Shown: one piece after another, positions 29,701-38,709 of the stretch
Numbering within the stretch: position 1 is the stretch's first letter
Layout of the letters: every line of letters begins with the position of its first letter
Notes under the pieces: generated by a model
The model's database searches: none
The model's input: only the letters and a program-made list of their open reading frames with translations
Told to the model about the DNA's origin: nothing
Made by a program: the position numbers and the translations under genes
Source of the DNA: JBGQAS01 sp963699305
Lineage (GTDB): Bacteria; Chloroflexota; Anaerolineae; Anaerolineales; Anaerolineaceae
Direction of reading: 5' to 3'
Assembly: GCA_963699305.1 (NCBI GenBank)
Contig: OY969431.1
Location: 62,001 to 126,000 of the forward strand
Length of the DNA: 64,000 bases

Positions 29701-30317
29701 ATGTGCTGGCAACCGGACGGAATGTGAAAGTATTGGTCCTCGATACCGAGGTGTATTCCAATACTGGTGGGCAATCTTCCAAAGCGACACCCCGCGCGGC
29801 TGTGGCTCGTTTTGCGGCGAGTGGCAAGAATTTACCAAAGAAAGATCTGGGTATGATAGCCATGACCTATGGATACATATACGTAGCGCATATTGCCATG
29901 GGAGCAAGTGACGTTCAAACATTGCGTGCATTCCTGGAAGCAGAAGCTTTCAACGGTCCTGCACTTATCATTGCATATTCACATTGCATCAACCATGGCA
30001 TCGAAATGCGCAAGGGTATGGATCAGCAGCGTCTGGCTGTGCAATCCGGGATCTGGCCGTTGTACCGGTACAACCCGGAGCTTGTAAAAGAGGGCAAGAA
30101 CCCGTTGGTCCTGGATTCCAAGGATCCCACGGTTTCCGTGGAAGACTACGCCTATAATGAAACCCGCTACCGGATGCTCCTTCAGAGTGACGAAACCCGT
30201 GCTGAGGAGTTGATGAAAGCCGCCAAGGAGGACGTCATCAGTCGCTGGGAGCTCTATAAGCAAATGGCTGCCATCTCTTATCAGCGGAACAACATTCCTG
30301 AGAAGAAAGCGGAATAG
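26728..30317 (+). CDS. nifJ: Pyruvate:ferredoxin oxidoreductase (one frameshift)
   Basis: About 1196 residues after repair, the usual length of the single-chain enzyme that oxidises pyruvate with CoA to acetyl-CoA, CO2 and reduced ferredoxin. Seen are ITPSSAMGEHSDAWS at the N-terminus, two 4Fe-4S motifs (CIQCGKCSFVCP and CTGCGLCVEACP), the Cys region CAGCGETPY and the TPP site GDGWAYDIGYGGLDH. Near 27664-27668 one base is missing: FLRACLTP stops, whereas the next frame gives LKSLPDTVKAIAVMDRTKEPGA. The second half is read from the GTG at 27702 only by accident. ATG at 26728 follows AGGAGC; TATAAT lies at 26665. Central to anaerobic carbon metabolism. Confidence 0.93.
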
Positions 30318-30325
30318 GAAATCCA

Positions 30326-30358
30326 CATGCCAGGCGTGGCACGCCTGGCATGATTTTT
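30326..30358 (+). terminator. Terminator after nifJ
   Basis: CATGCCAGGCG pairs with CGCCTGGCATG across a five-base loop, followed by ATTTTTAA. It lies between nifJ and the next gene, so read-through into that gene may be partial. Confidence 0.75.
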
Positions 30359-30379
30359 AATGGTTTTGGAGGTGAAAAA

Positions 30380-31384
30380 ATGACAGATTTGACCACATCT
30401 TATTTGGGCCTGAAATTAAAAAACCCTTTGGTGGCTTCTGCTTCCGTCCTTTCCAAAAAAAATGAACGTGTGATCGCCTTGGAAGAGGCCGGGATTGGTG
30501 CGGTGGTGATGTATTCGCTCTTTGAAGAAGAAATAGAACATGAAAGTAAAGCCTTGAACCATTTTCTCACTGCCAATACATATTCCTTCTGGGAAGCTCT
30601 GACTTATTTTCCCGACCTGGAGCATTACAACATCGGTCCTGAGAAGTATCTCAATCAGATCAATGAACTCAAGAAAAAAGTGAAGATCCCCATTATTGCC
30701 AGCCTCAATGGTGTTTCATACGGAGGTTGGACCGGGTATGCAAAGCGCATGGAAGATGCAGGTGCGGATGCACTTGAATTGAACATTTATTATTTGCCAG
30801 TGGATCCTGAATTGGACAGCAGCGCCTTGGAATCTGCATATTGTGATTTGGTTAAGAATGTACGCAGCACCATCAAGATACCTATGGCGATAAAACTAAG
30901 TCCGTTTTTCACCACCTTGCCCAATTTTATAAAGAGATTGGAGCATGCCGGAGCCAATGGTGTGGTGCTGTTAAACCGGTTTTTTCAGCCTGTCTTGAAC
31001 ATTGAGGAGTTAACCGTTGTACCTCACTTGGAATTGAGCACCTCGGCTGACATCGAACTTCCCTTGCGTTGGATAGCATTGCTCTATGGTCGAGTTGGAC
31101 TTGATATGGCATTAACCAGCGGAGTCCATACAGTGGCAGATATTATTAAAGGATTGATGGCGGGTGCAAATGTTACCATGATGGCATCCGAACTCATCTC
31201 AAGTGGCATTCAAAGGGTGCCAGTTTTGCTGAAAGAGTTGCAAGATTGGATGAATACCCATAATTACCATTCTGTGCACGAGATGATTGGTATATTGAGC
31301 CAACAGAAAGCGCCGGAACCCGCTGCTTTTGAACGGGCAAATTACATGAAAGCGCTGACTTTGTTTGATAACCGGGTACACTAA
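30380..31384 (+). CDS. Dihydroorotate dehydrogenase-like protein
   Basis: 334 residues. TIM-barrel flavoprotein features are LTTSYLGLKLKNPLVASASVLSK at the N-terminus, PIIASLNGVSYGGW, DALELNIYYLP, IPMAIKLSPFF and a phosphate-binding SGVHTVADIIKGLMAGAN. It differs from true PyrD in the catalytic-base region, where NIYYLP replaces the usual NxSCPN, so pyrimidine synthesis is doubtful. ATG at 30380 follows GGAGGTGAAA; an upstream in-frame codon at 30350 is not preferred. Location after nifJ suggests a redox role linked to it (inference). Confidence 0.82.
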   Translation: MTDLTTSYLGLKLKNPLVASASVLSKKNERVIALEEAGIGAVVMYSLFEEEIEHESKALNHFLTANTYSFWEALTYFPDLEHYNIGPEKYLNQINELKKKVKIPIIASLNGVSYGGWTGYAKRMEDAGADALELNIYYLPVDPELDSSALESAYCDLVKNVRSTIKIPMAIKLSPFFTTLPNFIKRLEHAGANGVVLLNRFFQPVLNIEELTVVPHLELSTSADIELPLRWIALLYGRVGLDMALTSGVHTVADIIKGLMAGANVTMMASELISSGIQRVPVLLKELQDWMNTHNYHSVHEMIGILSQQKAPEPAAFERANYMKALTLFDNRVH

Positions 31385-31392
31385 CCGACATA

Positions 31393-31435
31393 AAAAAGAG
31401 CAGACCTCCTGTAGTTCACTCCGTCTGCTCTTTTT
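31393..31435. terminator. Bidirectional terminator
   Basis: AAAAAGAGCAGAC pairs with GTCTGCTCTTTTT around a 17-base loop. It serves two convergent genes, the stop of the minus-strand gene being at 31439. Confidence 0.85.
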
Positions 31436-31438
31436 GTG

Positions 31439-32767
31439 TTAGAAATCTGATATGGCTGAAACCATGTTTTCCGCACTTGCCTTATCCGGACTGATCAGCC
31501 AGAGGATATCGTTGCCATTCCGACGGATGGTGACATAACCCTCCTCTGCTGATAACCATTCCTGTATATACCCTTCAATATTTGTTGGTTTGCCCCAACG
31601 CTGCTTGCTGTAATTCACCAAGGCATCCCAATATTCATCCGCATCCTGCATTGTATCCCAGGTACTGCGCATGATGAAAGCGGATTGTTGTTTTTCAGGA
31701 TTCCAATAGACCAGGTAAGTATCGCCACCCCACCCGGCTGAGGCATGTTGGGCAACCGTGTCATCCAACCGCCAGTGTGCATCCCGTCCAAAAGCCAGTA
31801 TTAGGTAGATGTACCATTCCCCCATCACGTTCCGGGTGGATTCTACCCATCCGCTTCCAAGAGTGTTGGTGAAATCAGGCAGTTGTACTTTTATTGGAAC
31901 GTCGTTGGGATAGGATGAAGGGTGCAGAATCTGCTCGGTTGTGACGGGTGGATTTTGATATGCCTTATCGATCTTAGTGAAGTCACCGTTTCCGAATAGC
32001 GATTCAACAAAAGCATATCCCTTGTCGTAGGGAAATAAGAAATCCTGTTTCATGTAGTCCGGTGCAGACTCATAGACCGGATAAACCGTGGTGAGCTGAT
32101 CCTGCAATTGCTGCTGTTCTTCTTGTGTGGCATCCGTCCAATACCATAATCCTTCTGTAAGTGAAGCATCGCCCTCGATCAATGCATTCACTCCAGCGCA
32201 ATATTCTGTATCCTTCCGGCAATTCTCATCATTCACATTTAAGCCATTCTCCATATCCCATATCTGATCCTGAAGGACATGCGTGTATTCATGTGCATAG
32301 GTCATTTTTTCGGGACCGTTGAAAGCTTCACCGGTAATGACGTACATTTCTTTTGTCTTTGGATCATAATATCCGGCAATTTGCTCGGAATAAAGATCGA
32401 TATAAAACTGATGGAGATTAAAATCCGGTGCAATCAACCCCAGCAACGTCAGCTCACGTAAATCTGCAGCTTGCTCCTCATCGGTATAATCCCCGAAAAA
32501 TTCGGTAATGACTTTCTGGCGTAGTTCCTCCGGCGTGAGCAGGGCACGTTCGACATTGGAAGTAGGATTCAGACCACGCAGAGCGATCACTTGTTCCTGG
32601 ATCCGGTCCATGCTGGATTGCAGCGCATCCAGGGATTGTGTTGTTCCTGCAGAATGGGTCGGTGAAGATTTCGCACCTGTTTGTGTTGGAACCAGGTCGT
32701 TGACGATGCTGAATGTACAGGAAAGCATGGTGGTCATGATGATCGCCAAAACGAGAAATCTTTTCAT
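31439..32767 (-). CDS. Lipoprotein with HExxH zinc-protease motif
   Basis: 442 residues. The signal peptide ends in Leu-Ser-Cys (lipobox MLSC). A zincin-type motif HEYTHVLQDQ sits near residue 160, with a downstream EGDASLTEG that could give the third ligand. The segment YSEQIAGYYDPKTKEMYVITGE before the motif is typical of uncharacterised extracellular HExxH proteins of Chloroflexota. Predicted exported metalloprotease, substrate unknown. It follows the C39 gene by 54 bases on the same strand, and both look extracytoplasmic. Confidence 0.75.
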   Translation of the reverse strand: MKRFLVLAIIMTTMLSCTFSIVNDLVPTQTGAKSSPTHSAGTTQSLDALQSSMDRIQEQVIALRGLNPTSNVERALLTPEELRQKVITEFFGDYTDEEQAADLRELTLLGLIAPDFNLHQFYIDLYSEQIAGYYDPKTKEMYVITGEAFNGPEKMTYAHEYTHVLQDQIWDMENGLNVNDENCRKDTEYCAGVNALIEGDASLTEGLWYWTDATQEEQQQLQDQLTTVYPVYESAPDYMKQDFLFPYDKGYAFVESLFGNGDFTKIDKAYQNPPVTTEQILHPSSYPNDVPIKVQLPDFTNTLGSGWVESTRNVMGEWYIYLILAFGRDAHWRLDDTVAQHASAGWGGDTYLVYWNPEKQQSAFIMRSTWDTMQDADEYWDALVNYSKQRWGKPTNIEGYIQEWLSAEEGYVTIRRNGNDILWLISPDKASAENMVSAISDF

Positions 32768-32820
32768 GTGTTCTCCCTTCCTATCAAGGAACTAATGGAA
32801 ATTATAAGCAATATTGATCT

Positions 32821-34101
32821 TTATGGGTTCTCATTCACATACGAAATTGCGGATAGGGCGTCTGCATATCCAGGATGCTCTCTAAGAGCTTGCTCAAACG
32901 ATTTTATTGCAGCCAACTTGTCACCTTTACGATACAGTCCCCATCCTTGCCAAAACAGGGCTTCTTCGGAATTGGGCGATATGTTAAGTGCATACCCGGT
33001 CAATGCGATCAAGTCATCCGTACGATTTGCGTTGTAATAGGCAACGAAAGGACCAAATTGGTAGCGCAGCATCCGTTGCGGTAATCCGATACGGATGGCT
33101 TTATCGAAGGCGAGGGAGGCTTCTGCGTATCGCTCAAAATATAGCAAATTGGTACCATAGTTGAACCAAGCAAAAGCAGTGGTGTCTGGATGTGTTGTCT
33201 CGACGAGGGTAGTCTCTAGTGCATGGTTGCGATTTGCAGCTTCATCCCAATCCGGTCCTAGGATGGAGCGCAACTGACTCTCCGTTTCGCTGCGAAATAC
33301 CAGGATAAAAATCCGATTGAACTGCTGCCAGTTCCTATCCAGGTCGGTGTATGCCACTTCGACGTTTGGACCCCGGAATGAATCCTGGGTGATAAAGACG
33401 CCTTTCGAATCATCGTATCCTGTGAGGAGCAGGTAGTGTCCTGCCCATCGGTCGTCATTAACCCAGAAATCCTCGTCCAATCGGAACCCTTCTTCAATCA
33501 TCACAGGAGTACCCGATGCAATAATTTCTTTGAGGAGTGAAATACTGCCTCCGACTCGTTGGATGGCATTCAACCAGCTGACCTGGGTTGTCACGTAATC
33601 AACCAATTCATTCACGTTGACGTTCTTATCATTGAGTAAAGGCTTGACCGCTTCAGCAATGTTGAATTGGTCACCTTGCCAGCCATAGAAGTTCAAGTAG
33701 TAGGAAAGTGTTGCAGGACCACAATTGTTCCAGTCCTGGTGTTCATACACAAAGGAATTTTCAGAAAATTCAAGCACTGTTCTTACCGGTATGGCAACAG
33801 TCGCCTTGGAAGGGGTGCTTGTGGCTGTGGTCAGGGCGGGATCTTTCGGGGAAATGACCGAAGCGGTTGGAGTTTCAGATGGAATGATGGGGGAATTTGA
33901 TAAGGGTAGAGGAGTGGGTATATTCCCTATGGGATGCAATACCGTCCGGAGATATGTCGATACTGCATCCACCCGCCAGGCAAGCCGCTCGTGCACCCAG
34001 GGGATATGGTAAGCAAGAACGGCAACCAGGATGATCGCCAGGGGGATCATAAAAAACTTCCAAACACCTGGATGTGAATTTCGATGTTTAGCGGTGACCA
34101 T
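32821..34101 (-). CDS. Membrane-anchored C39-like peptidase with TPR tail
   Basis: 426 residues from ATG 34101 (429 from ATG 34110). One N-terminal transmembrane helix (about 16-36) is followed by a Pro/Thr/Ser linker and a C39_2-type papain-like domain: catalytic Cys in DWNNCGPATLSYYL and His in RWAGHYLLLTGYDD, with ITQDSFRG after it. The last 130 residues have tetratricopeptide-like repeats (FNYGTNLLYFERYAEASLAFDKAI, EALFWQGWGLYRKGDKLAAIKSFEQAL). The inner ATG is preferred because a -10 box ends 7 bases before it and overlaps the outer ATG. Likely external proteolysis; not linked to any bacteriocin export gene. Confidence 0.82.
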   Translation of the reverse strand: MVTAKHRNSHPGVWKFFMIPLAIILVAVLAYHIPWVHERLAWRVDAVSTYLRTVLHPIGNIPTPLPLSNSPIIPSETPTASVISPKDPALTTATSTPSKATVAIPVRTVLEFSENSFVYEHQDWNNCGPATLSYYLNFYGWQGDQFNIAEAVKPLLNDKNVNVNELVDYVTTQVSWLNAIQRVGGSISLLKEIIASGTPVMIEEGFRLDEDFWVNDDRWAGHYLLLTGYDDSKGVFITQDSFRGPNVEVAYTDLDRNWQQFNRIFILVFRSETESQLRSILGPDWDEAANRNHALETTLVETTHPDTTAFAWFNYGTNLLYFERYAEASLAFDKAIRIGLPQRMLRYQFGPFVAYYNANRTDDLIALTGYALNISPNSEEALFWQGWGLYRKGDKLAAIKSFEQALREHPGYADALSAISYVNENP

Positions 34102-34108
34102 GCGTACC

Positions 34109-34136
34109 ATTGTATCAAACTAAGCCTTCATAGCAA
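34109..34136 (-). promoter_or_regulatory. Promoter of the C39 gene (leaderless)
   Basis: Minus strand: TTGCTA (34131-34136), a 16-bp spacer and TACAAT (34109-34114), then 7 bases to the ATG at 34101-34099. Divergent from the miaB promoter. Confidence 0.45.
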
Positions 34137-34174
34137 TAAATCGGATAAATTTAGGCGAATTTGAAAAACCTTTC

Positions 34175-34183
34175 TGATATAAT
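34175..34183 (+). promoter_or_regulatory. Extended -10 promoter of the MiaB-type gene (leaderless)
   Basis: TGATATAAT is a perfect extended -10 (TG-n-TATAAT), 7 bases before the ATG at 34191. No good -35 is seen. No ribosome-binding site fits between it and the ATG. Confidence 0.5.
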
Positions 34184-34190
34184 CCTCCGC

Positions 34191-35504
34191 ATGAAATACC
34201 ACCTTTGGACGGAAGGGTGCCAGATGAATGTAGCAGATTCGCAGCATATTGCAGCCAAGTTGGAAAAGATTGGCTATCTGCCAACCCACCTTGCCGAAGA
34301 GGCGGATGTGATCGTTTTAAATACGTGCGTTGTCCGGCAAAGCGCTGAAGACAAAGCATATGGAAGACTGAGTTCTTTAAAACCACTTAAAGAGAAGCGT
34401 CCGGACCTCGTGATTAACCTGATGGGATGCCTGGTCGGTATCGGAGATCCAATCCGGTTATCCAAGAGGTTCCCGTATGTGGATGTCTTTTCTCCACCAT
34501 CGGACATTGATCCTCTGCTGCAATTTCTGGGCGAACGTGAAGCGCTGGATAGGGAGTTGGAAAAAAACTCAGTGAAAAACCTGCTGATGGATGAAGAAAT
34601 TTCACTTCCACGCAGCCAGGTTGGAAAGACTGTAAGCGCATTCGTCCCCATTGTCCTCGGTTGTTCTCATGCATGCACCTATTGCGTGATTCCTTCACGG
34701 CGCGGAAAAGAACGCAGCCGTCATCCCGAAGATATCGTTCGGGAAATTCAAGCCTTGGTAAAACAAGGTGTGCGGGAAGTAACCTTGTTGGGGCAAATCG
34801 TTGATCGATACGGGAAGGATAATCCGGAATTCCCCTCACTAGAGGACCTAGTACGCAGGATACATGACATCAAGGGTTTGGAGCGCATTCGGTTTCTGAC
34901 TTCTCACCCCAACTGGATGGAGGATGGCCTGGTGGAATGCGTTGCCACTATGCCGAAGGTTATGCCGCACATCGAAGTGCCTGTTCAGGCTGGCGATGAT
35001 GAGGTGTTACGAGCGATGCGCAGGGGCTATACATCCCTTCAATTCATTCAGCTCGTCCAAAGGATACGGGAGCGCATCCCGGATGTCTCTATTGGCACGG
35101 ACATCATTGTCGGCTTCCCGGGTGAAACAGATGAACAATTCAACCATACTCTGGAATTGTTGGATCAATTGAAATTGGATGTGGTCCATCTTGCACGATA
35201 TTCACCGCGGCCTGGGACAGTATCGGCTGAAAAAATGGTGGATGATGTACCAGATGAAGAAAAATGGAGACGATTCCGCTTATTGGAGAGCTTGCAGGAA
35301 AAGATCTCTGGTGAGATCCATGCCCGTTTGCTTGGAAAAACCACCCCGGTATTATTCGAGGAAAAAGTAAAATCCCGTTGGCGTGGAAGGAATCCCATGA
35401 ATAAATTGGTTTTCGTCGAATCTGATGAGGAATTACGCGGAACCATACGGGATGTGATTATCGAATGGACCGGTCCCTGGACGATGATCGGGAAATTGGT
35501 GTGA
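34191..35504 (+). CDS. miaB: MiaB-type tRNA methylthiotransferase
   Basis: 437 residues. Layout: N-terminal UPF0004 domain with three Cys (EGCQMN, NTCVV, MGCLVG), radical-SAM domain with CSHACTYCVIP (C-x3-C-x2-C), and a C-terminal TRAM-like domain (ending ...VIIEWTGPWTMIGKLV). MiaB adds a methylthio group to i6A37 of tRNA; related MtaB/RimO enzymes are the alternatives, but the NVADS start and CxYCVIPSRRGKERSR favour MiaB. ATG at 34191 is chosen over the TTG at 34161. The M23 gene starts 6 bases after its stop. Confidence 0.88.
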   Translation: MKYHLWTEGCQMNVADSQHIAAKLEKIGYLPTHLAEEADVIVLNTCVVRQSAEDKAYGRLSSLKPLKEKRPDLVINLMGCLVGIGDPIRLSKRFPYVDVFSPPSDIDPLLQFLGEREALDRELEKNSVKNLLMDEEISLPRSQVGKTVSAFVPIVLGCSHACTYCVIPSRRGKERSRHPEDIVREIQALVKQGVREVTLLGQIVDRYGKDNPEFPSLEDLVRRIHDIKGLERIRFLTSHPNWMEDGLVECVATMPKVMPHIEVPVQAGDDEVLRAMRRGYTSLQFIQLVQRIRERIPDVSIGTDIIVGFPGETDEQFNHTLELLDQLKLDVVHLARYSPRPGTVSAEKMVDDVPDEEKWRRFRLLESLQEKISGEIHARLLGKTTPVLFEEKVKSRWRGRNPMNKLVFVESDEELRGTIRDVIIEWTGPWTMIGKLV

Positions 35505-35510
35505 GCAACG

Positions 35511-36233
35511 ATGAACCGATTGTGGCTTATCATCATCCCCCTTGGATTGATTATTGGAATTGCCCTTTATTTCCTAGTGCTTCACAAACCGGCTGATTTT
35601 TCACGTTCGTTAAGGGTTGGGGAATGGTTGCACGACCCGACCGCTCATCCCGATTGGACGATGATAGCAGGGCAACGATGTGAGAATGCTCCTTTTCAAT
35701 TTCCAACGGATGGGTTCATTGGTTTTCTGTGGGATGACTCTTTCAAGGTGGGGCATAAGCACCAGGGAATTGACATATTTGCTGGCACCGAACCCAATGT
35801 GACACCTGTAGTAGCAGCATATGATGGATATCTGACCCGGCTGGATGAGTGGAAATCCAGCATCATCATTCGCGTCCCTGATGATCCATTACAACCTGGG
35901 CGACAAATATGGACTTATTACACGCATATGGCAGACCCGTTCGGGAATTCTTTCATCTCTGCTGAATTTCCGACTGGCACGCATGAAGTATTCGTCAAGG
36001 CTGGTACGTTGCTGGGTTACCAGGGCGATTACTCCGGAGACCCGAACAATCCGGTAGGTGTTCATTTACACTTTTCCATCGTGATGGATGATGGACTGGG
36101 GAAATTCCGTAACGAATTGGAAATTTCCAACACCCTGGACCCTTCTCCGTATTTCAACATTGCTCTCAACGCTAAAACAGCTGGTGATGGCATCCCGAGC
36201 TGCATTAATTTTACTCAAGAGCAGCAACCATGA
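35511..36233 (+). CDS. M23 family metallopeptidase, membrane-anchored
   Basis: 240 residues. One N-terminal transmembrane helix (about 5-23). The LytM/M23 zinc site is visible as GHKHQGIDIF (H-x3-D), YYTHM and GVHLHFSI (H-x-H). The family cuts peptidoglycan cross-bridges outside the membrane; some members only bind. ATG at 35511, six bases after the miaB stop; its own stop overlaps the next ATG. Second gene of a three-gene operon. Confidence 0.88.
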   Translation: MNRLWLIIIPLGLIIGIALYFLVLHKPADFSRSLRVGEWLHDPTAHPDWTMIAGQRCENAPFQFPTDGFIGFLWDDSFKVGHKHQGIDIFAGTEPNVTPVVAAYDGYLTRLDEWKSSIIIRVPDDPLQPGRQIWTYYTHMADPFGNSFISAEFPTGTHEVFVKAGTLLGYQGDYSGDPNNPVGVHLHFSIVMDDGLGKFRNELEISNTLDPSPYFNIALNAKTAGDGIPSCINFTQEQQP

Positions 36234-37027
36234 ACTCCTACCGCGACGTTTTCAATGGTTTATCGCAGCTTGGAATAGAACGCCATCAACCGGTGATGGT
36301 GCATGTCGCTGAATCGTCATATGAAAAAGTAAAGGGGGGAGCAGAAACCATCCTGGCAGCTTTACTGGCAACAGTGGATGATATCATTGCGCCGTCTTTC
36401 ACGCATCAAACCCTGATCATCCCCAAGGAAGGTCCACGGAACAATGCCATGGATTATGGTATCGGGGATGAAGTTAATGCATCCGCTGAGTTCTTTCATC
36501 CCGATCTTACTCCGGACCTGGATTTAGGAAGGTTTATTGAGATGCTCAGAATGCATCCACAAGCTCGGCGATCCGATCACCCGATCTATTCCTTCAGCGG
36601 AATTGGCGTCGATATGGCTCTCCGTACACAAAATTGGTCGGAACCGCTGAGCACAATTGGGGTGTTGCGGGATTTGGAAGGCTGGGTTTTGCTGGTTGGC
36701 GGAGATCATACACTAAATTTCTGCCTTCATTTTGCAGAACGGCTGGCGCGCAGGAAACAGTTCATCCGATGGGCGTTAACCCCGAATGGGATTGTGGAAT
36801 GCCCCAATATTCCTGGTTGCTCGAGAGGTTTTAACGCCATCGAAGCGCACACATCCGAATTTGGTCGAATAGCTGAACTCAACGGTCTTCAATTACGTGC
36901 ATTTCCCTTGACTCCATTATTGGAGACTTCAACATTATTAATAAAAAATGATCCTTTTGCATTGCTCTGTGACCATTACGATTGCCAATATTGTGAGTCA
37001 GTTCGACAGTCATTGAAAACCAGCTAG
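36230..37027 (+). CDS. AAC(3)-family N-acetyltransferase-like protein
   Basis: 265 residues, normal for the aminoglycoside 3-N-acetyltransferase/YokD fold. Conserved places are PSFTHQTLI, the RRSDHPIYSFSGIG segment and LLVGGDHTLNFCLHFAERLA. It ends in CDHYDCQYCESVRQ, a Cys cluster seen in YokD-like homologues. True drug resistance cannot be claimed; many chromosomal members have unknown acyl acceptors. ATG at 36230 overlaps the M23 stop (ATGA), so translational coupling is likely. Confidence 0.78.
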   Translation: MNSYRDVFNGLSQLGIERHQPVMVHVAESSYEKVKGGAETILAALLATVDDIIAPSFTHQTLIIPKEGPRNNAMDYGIGDEVNASAEFFHPDLTPDLDLGRFIEMLRMHPQARRSDHPIYSFSGIGVDMALRTQNWSEPLSTIGVLRDLEGWVLLVGGDHTLNFCLHFAERLARRKQFIRWALTPNGIVECPNIPGCSRGFNAIEAHTSEFGRIAELNGLQLRAFPLTPLLETSTLLIKNDPFALLCDHYDCQYCESVRQSLKTS

Positions 37028-37137
37028 CATGGGATTTTCACTTTCTGGGTGAAAAAAAGAAATATGCTATACTGAATTCGGCAAATGAGTTATTCCATAA
37101 CATACTGCCAAAAAAATACGGCAAGAAGGCAAAATTT

Positions 37138-38700
37138 ATGGCGCTAGATCGAACGCGTGCTTCTTTGGAGCTACTTCTAAGCATCAGCCGCGAGCTCGCC
37201 AGCAGTCTGGACCTGAAGAGTGTATTGGATAGAGTGTTATCGTTATCCATAACCAATGCCGATGCCGAACGGGGAAGCTTGATCGTCCTCGACGAGAATA
37301 AAAATCCTGTTTCGGCAGCAATTTATTTTGAAGGTTCACCCCGGCCGTACACTGTGAAGCAATTGCGGGACATTGTTGACAAAGGCCTGGCAGGATGGGT
37401 GTTGCAAAACAACAAACCGGTCTTGATCCAGGATACACGAACAGATAAACGCTGGATTGAACGGATGGATCAAGCGTCCATTCGAGCCAAATCGGCAATT
37501 TGTGTACCGGTGATGGCACGCGATCGGCTGGTTGGTATTCTTACCATGGTCCATCCCAAGGCGGGGTTTTTCAATGAGGATAATCTTGCATTGGTAAAAG
37601 CGATCGCAGATATGGCTGGGATTGCCATTTTCAACGCCATGCTTTTTCAGTCACAAAAAATGGCAGTTGAGCGATATTATGAACTTTTCGAAGATAGCAT
37701 CTATCCCATCCTGATCACCGATTGGAACGGAAGGATCCTGGAGGCAAACCGCCAGGCAATTCAAGCAATCCGTTTTCCCCTGGAGATTCTGAAGACGCTT
37801 TCCATCAAGGACCTTCATGGAATTGGGGATGCAGCTTTTACAGAAAAGCTGAAGGATCTAAAAAAAGGAAAGACCCTTACCTATGAAACGGAGTTGAAAC
37901 TCCAAAACCTGCCAGCTTTGCCAATGGAATTTTTCGTTCAGAAGATTGATTTTCAGGGTGTGGCATCGCTTCAATGGATATTGCGGGATATCTCCGAACG
38001 CAAAGCCTTGGATTCCATGCGTGAAGACTTGATCGCCATGATCTATCATGATCTGCGCGCCCCGCTTTCCAATATCATCGCCAGTCTGGATATCCTGGGG
38101 ACGATGATCCCGGCAGAAGATACTTCAACCATCCGTTCAGTTTTCCAGATCACATACCGTAGTGCAGATCGGATGCAGCGGTTGATCAGTTCCTTGTTGG
38201 ATATCAACCGCCTGGAATCTGGTCAACCAATCACCAATAAAAAAGTGGTCGATTTGGTCGAACTGGCAAATGAAGCATACGATGCGATCCAGGCTTCCAT
38301 GGAAAGCAAGAAACAGCACTTGAAGATCAATTTTACAAAAAAAATCCCAACTACCTATGTCGATGAAGATATGATCCGTCGGGTGATCATCAACTTGCTC
38401 GAAAATGCTAGCAAGTTCTCCAATTTTGAAGCCAGCCTTGTGATGGGCGGCAAAGTTGAAGGAAAAATGATTTACATGTGGGTGGACGATGAAGGACCCG
38501 GGATCGCTGAGAATATGAACGAAATTATTTTTGAAAAATTCACGCGGATCAATATGGAAGGTGCACCTAAAGGTTTTGGGTTGGGTCTGGCATTTTGCAA
38601 ACTGGCAGTGGAAGCGCACGGCGGTAAAATCTGGGTAGAGGATCGTTCCGAAAAAGGGAGCCGGTTCATTTTTACCCTGCCAATTCTTACAAAAGGATAA
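37138..38700 (+). CDS. Sensor histidine kinase (GAF, PAS, HisKA, HATPase)
   Basis: 520 residues, soluble. GAF at about 10-175 (RGSLIVLDENKNPVSAAIYFEG), PAS at about 180-295, H-box IYHDLRAPLSNI, N-box (INLLENASKFS), G1 (DDEGPGI), F-box (FEKFTRI) and G2 (GFGLGLAFCKLAVEAHGG). ATG at 37138. TATACT near 37070 could be its -10. The MBL-fold gene follows after 9 bases with its own AGGAG, so they are co-transcribed. No response regulator is adjacent. Confidence 0.9.
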   Translation: MALDRTRASLELLLSISRELASSLDLKSVLDRVLSLSITNADAERGSLIVLDENKNPVSAAIYFEGSPRPYTVKQLRDIVDKGLAGWVLQNNKPVLIQDTRTDKRWIERMDQASIRAKSAICVPVMARDRLVGILTMVHPKAGFFNEDNLALVKAIADMAGIAIFNAMLFQSQKMAVERYYELFEDSIYPILITDWNGRILEANRQAIQAIRFPLEILKTLSIKDLHGIGDAAFTEKLKDLKKGKTLTYETELKLQNLPALPMEFFVQKIDFQGVASLQWILRDISERKALDSMREDLIAMIYHDLRAPLSNIIASLDILGTMIPAEDTSTIRSVFQITYRSADRMQRLISSLLDINRLESGQPITNKKVVDLVELANEAYDAIQASMESKKQHLKINFTKKIPTTYVDEDMIRRVIINLLENASKFSNFEASLVMGGKVEGKMIYMWVDDEGPGIAENMNEIIFEKFTRINMEGAPKGFGLGLAFCKLAVEAHGGKIWVEDRSEKGSRFIFTLPILTKG

Positions 38701-38709
38701 AGGAGTTTC

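Noticed and set aside
36230..37027. Clinical-type aminoglycoside resistance gene
   Set aside because: Only family-level similarity to AAC(3)/YokD; setting in a miaB-M23 operon and no mobile context argue against a resistance cassette.
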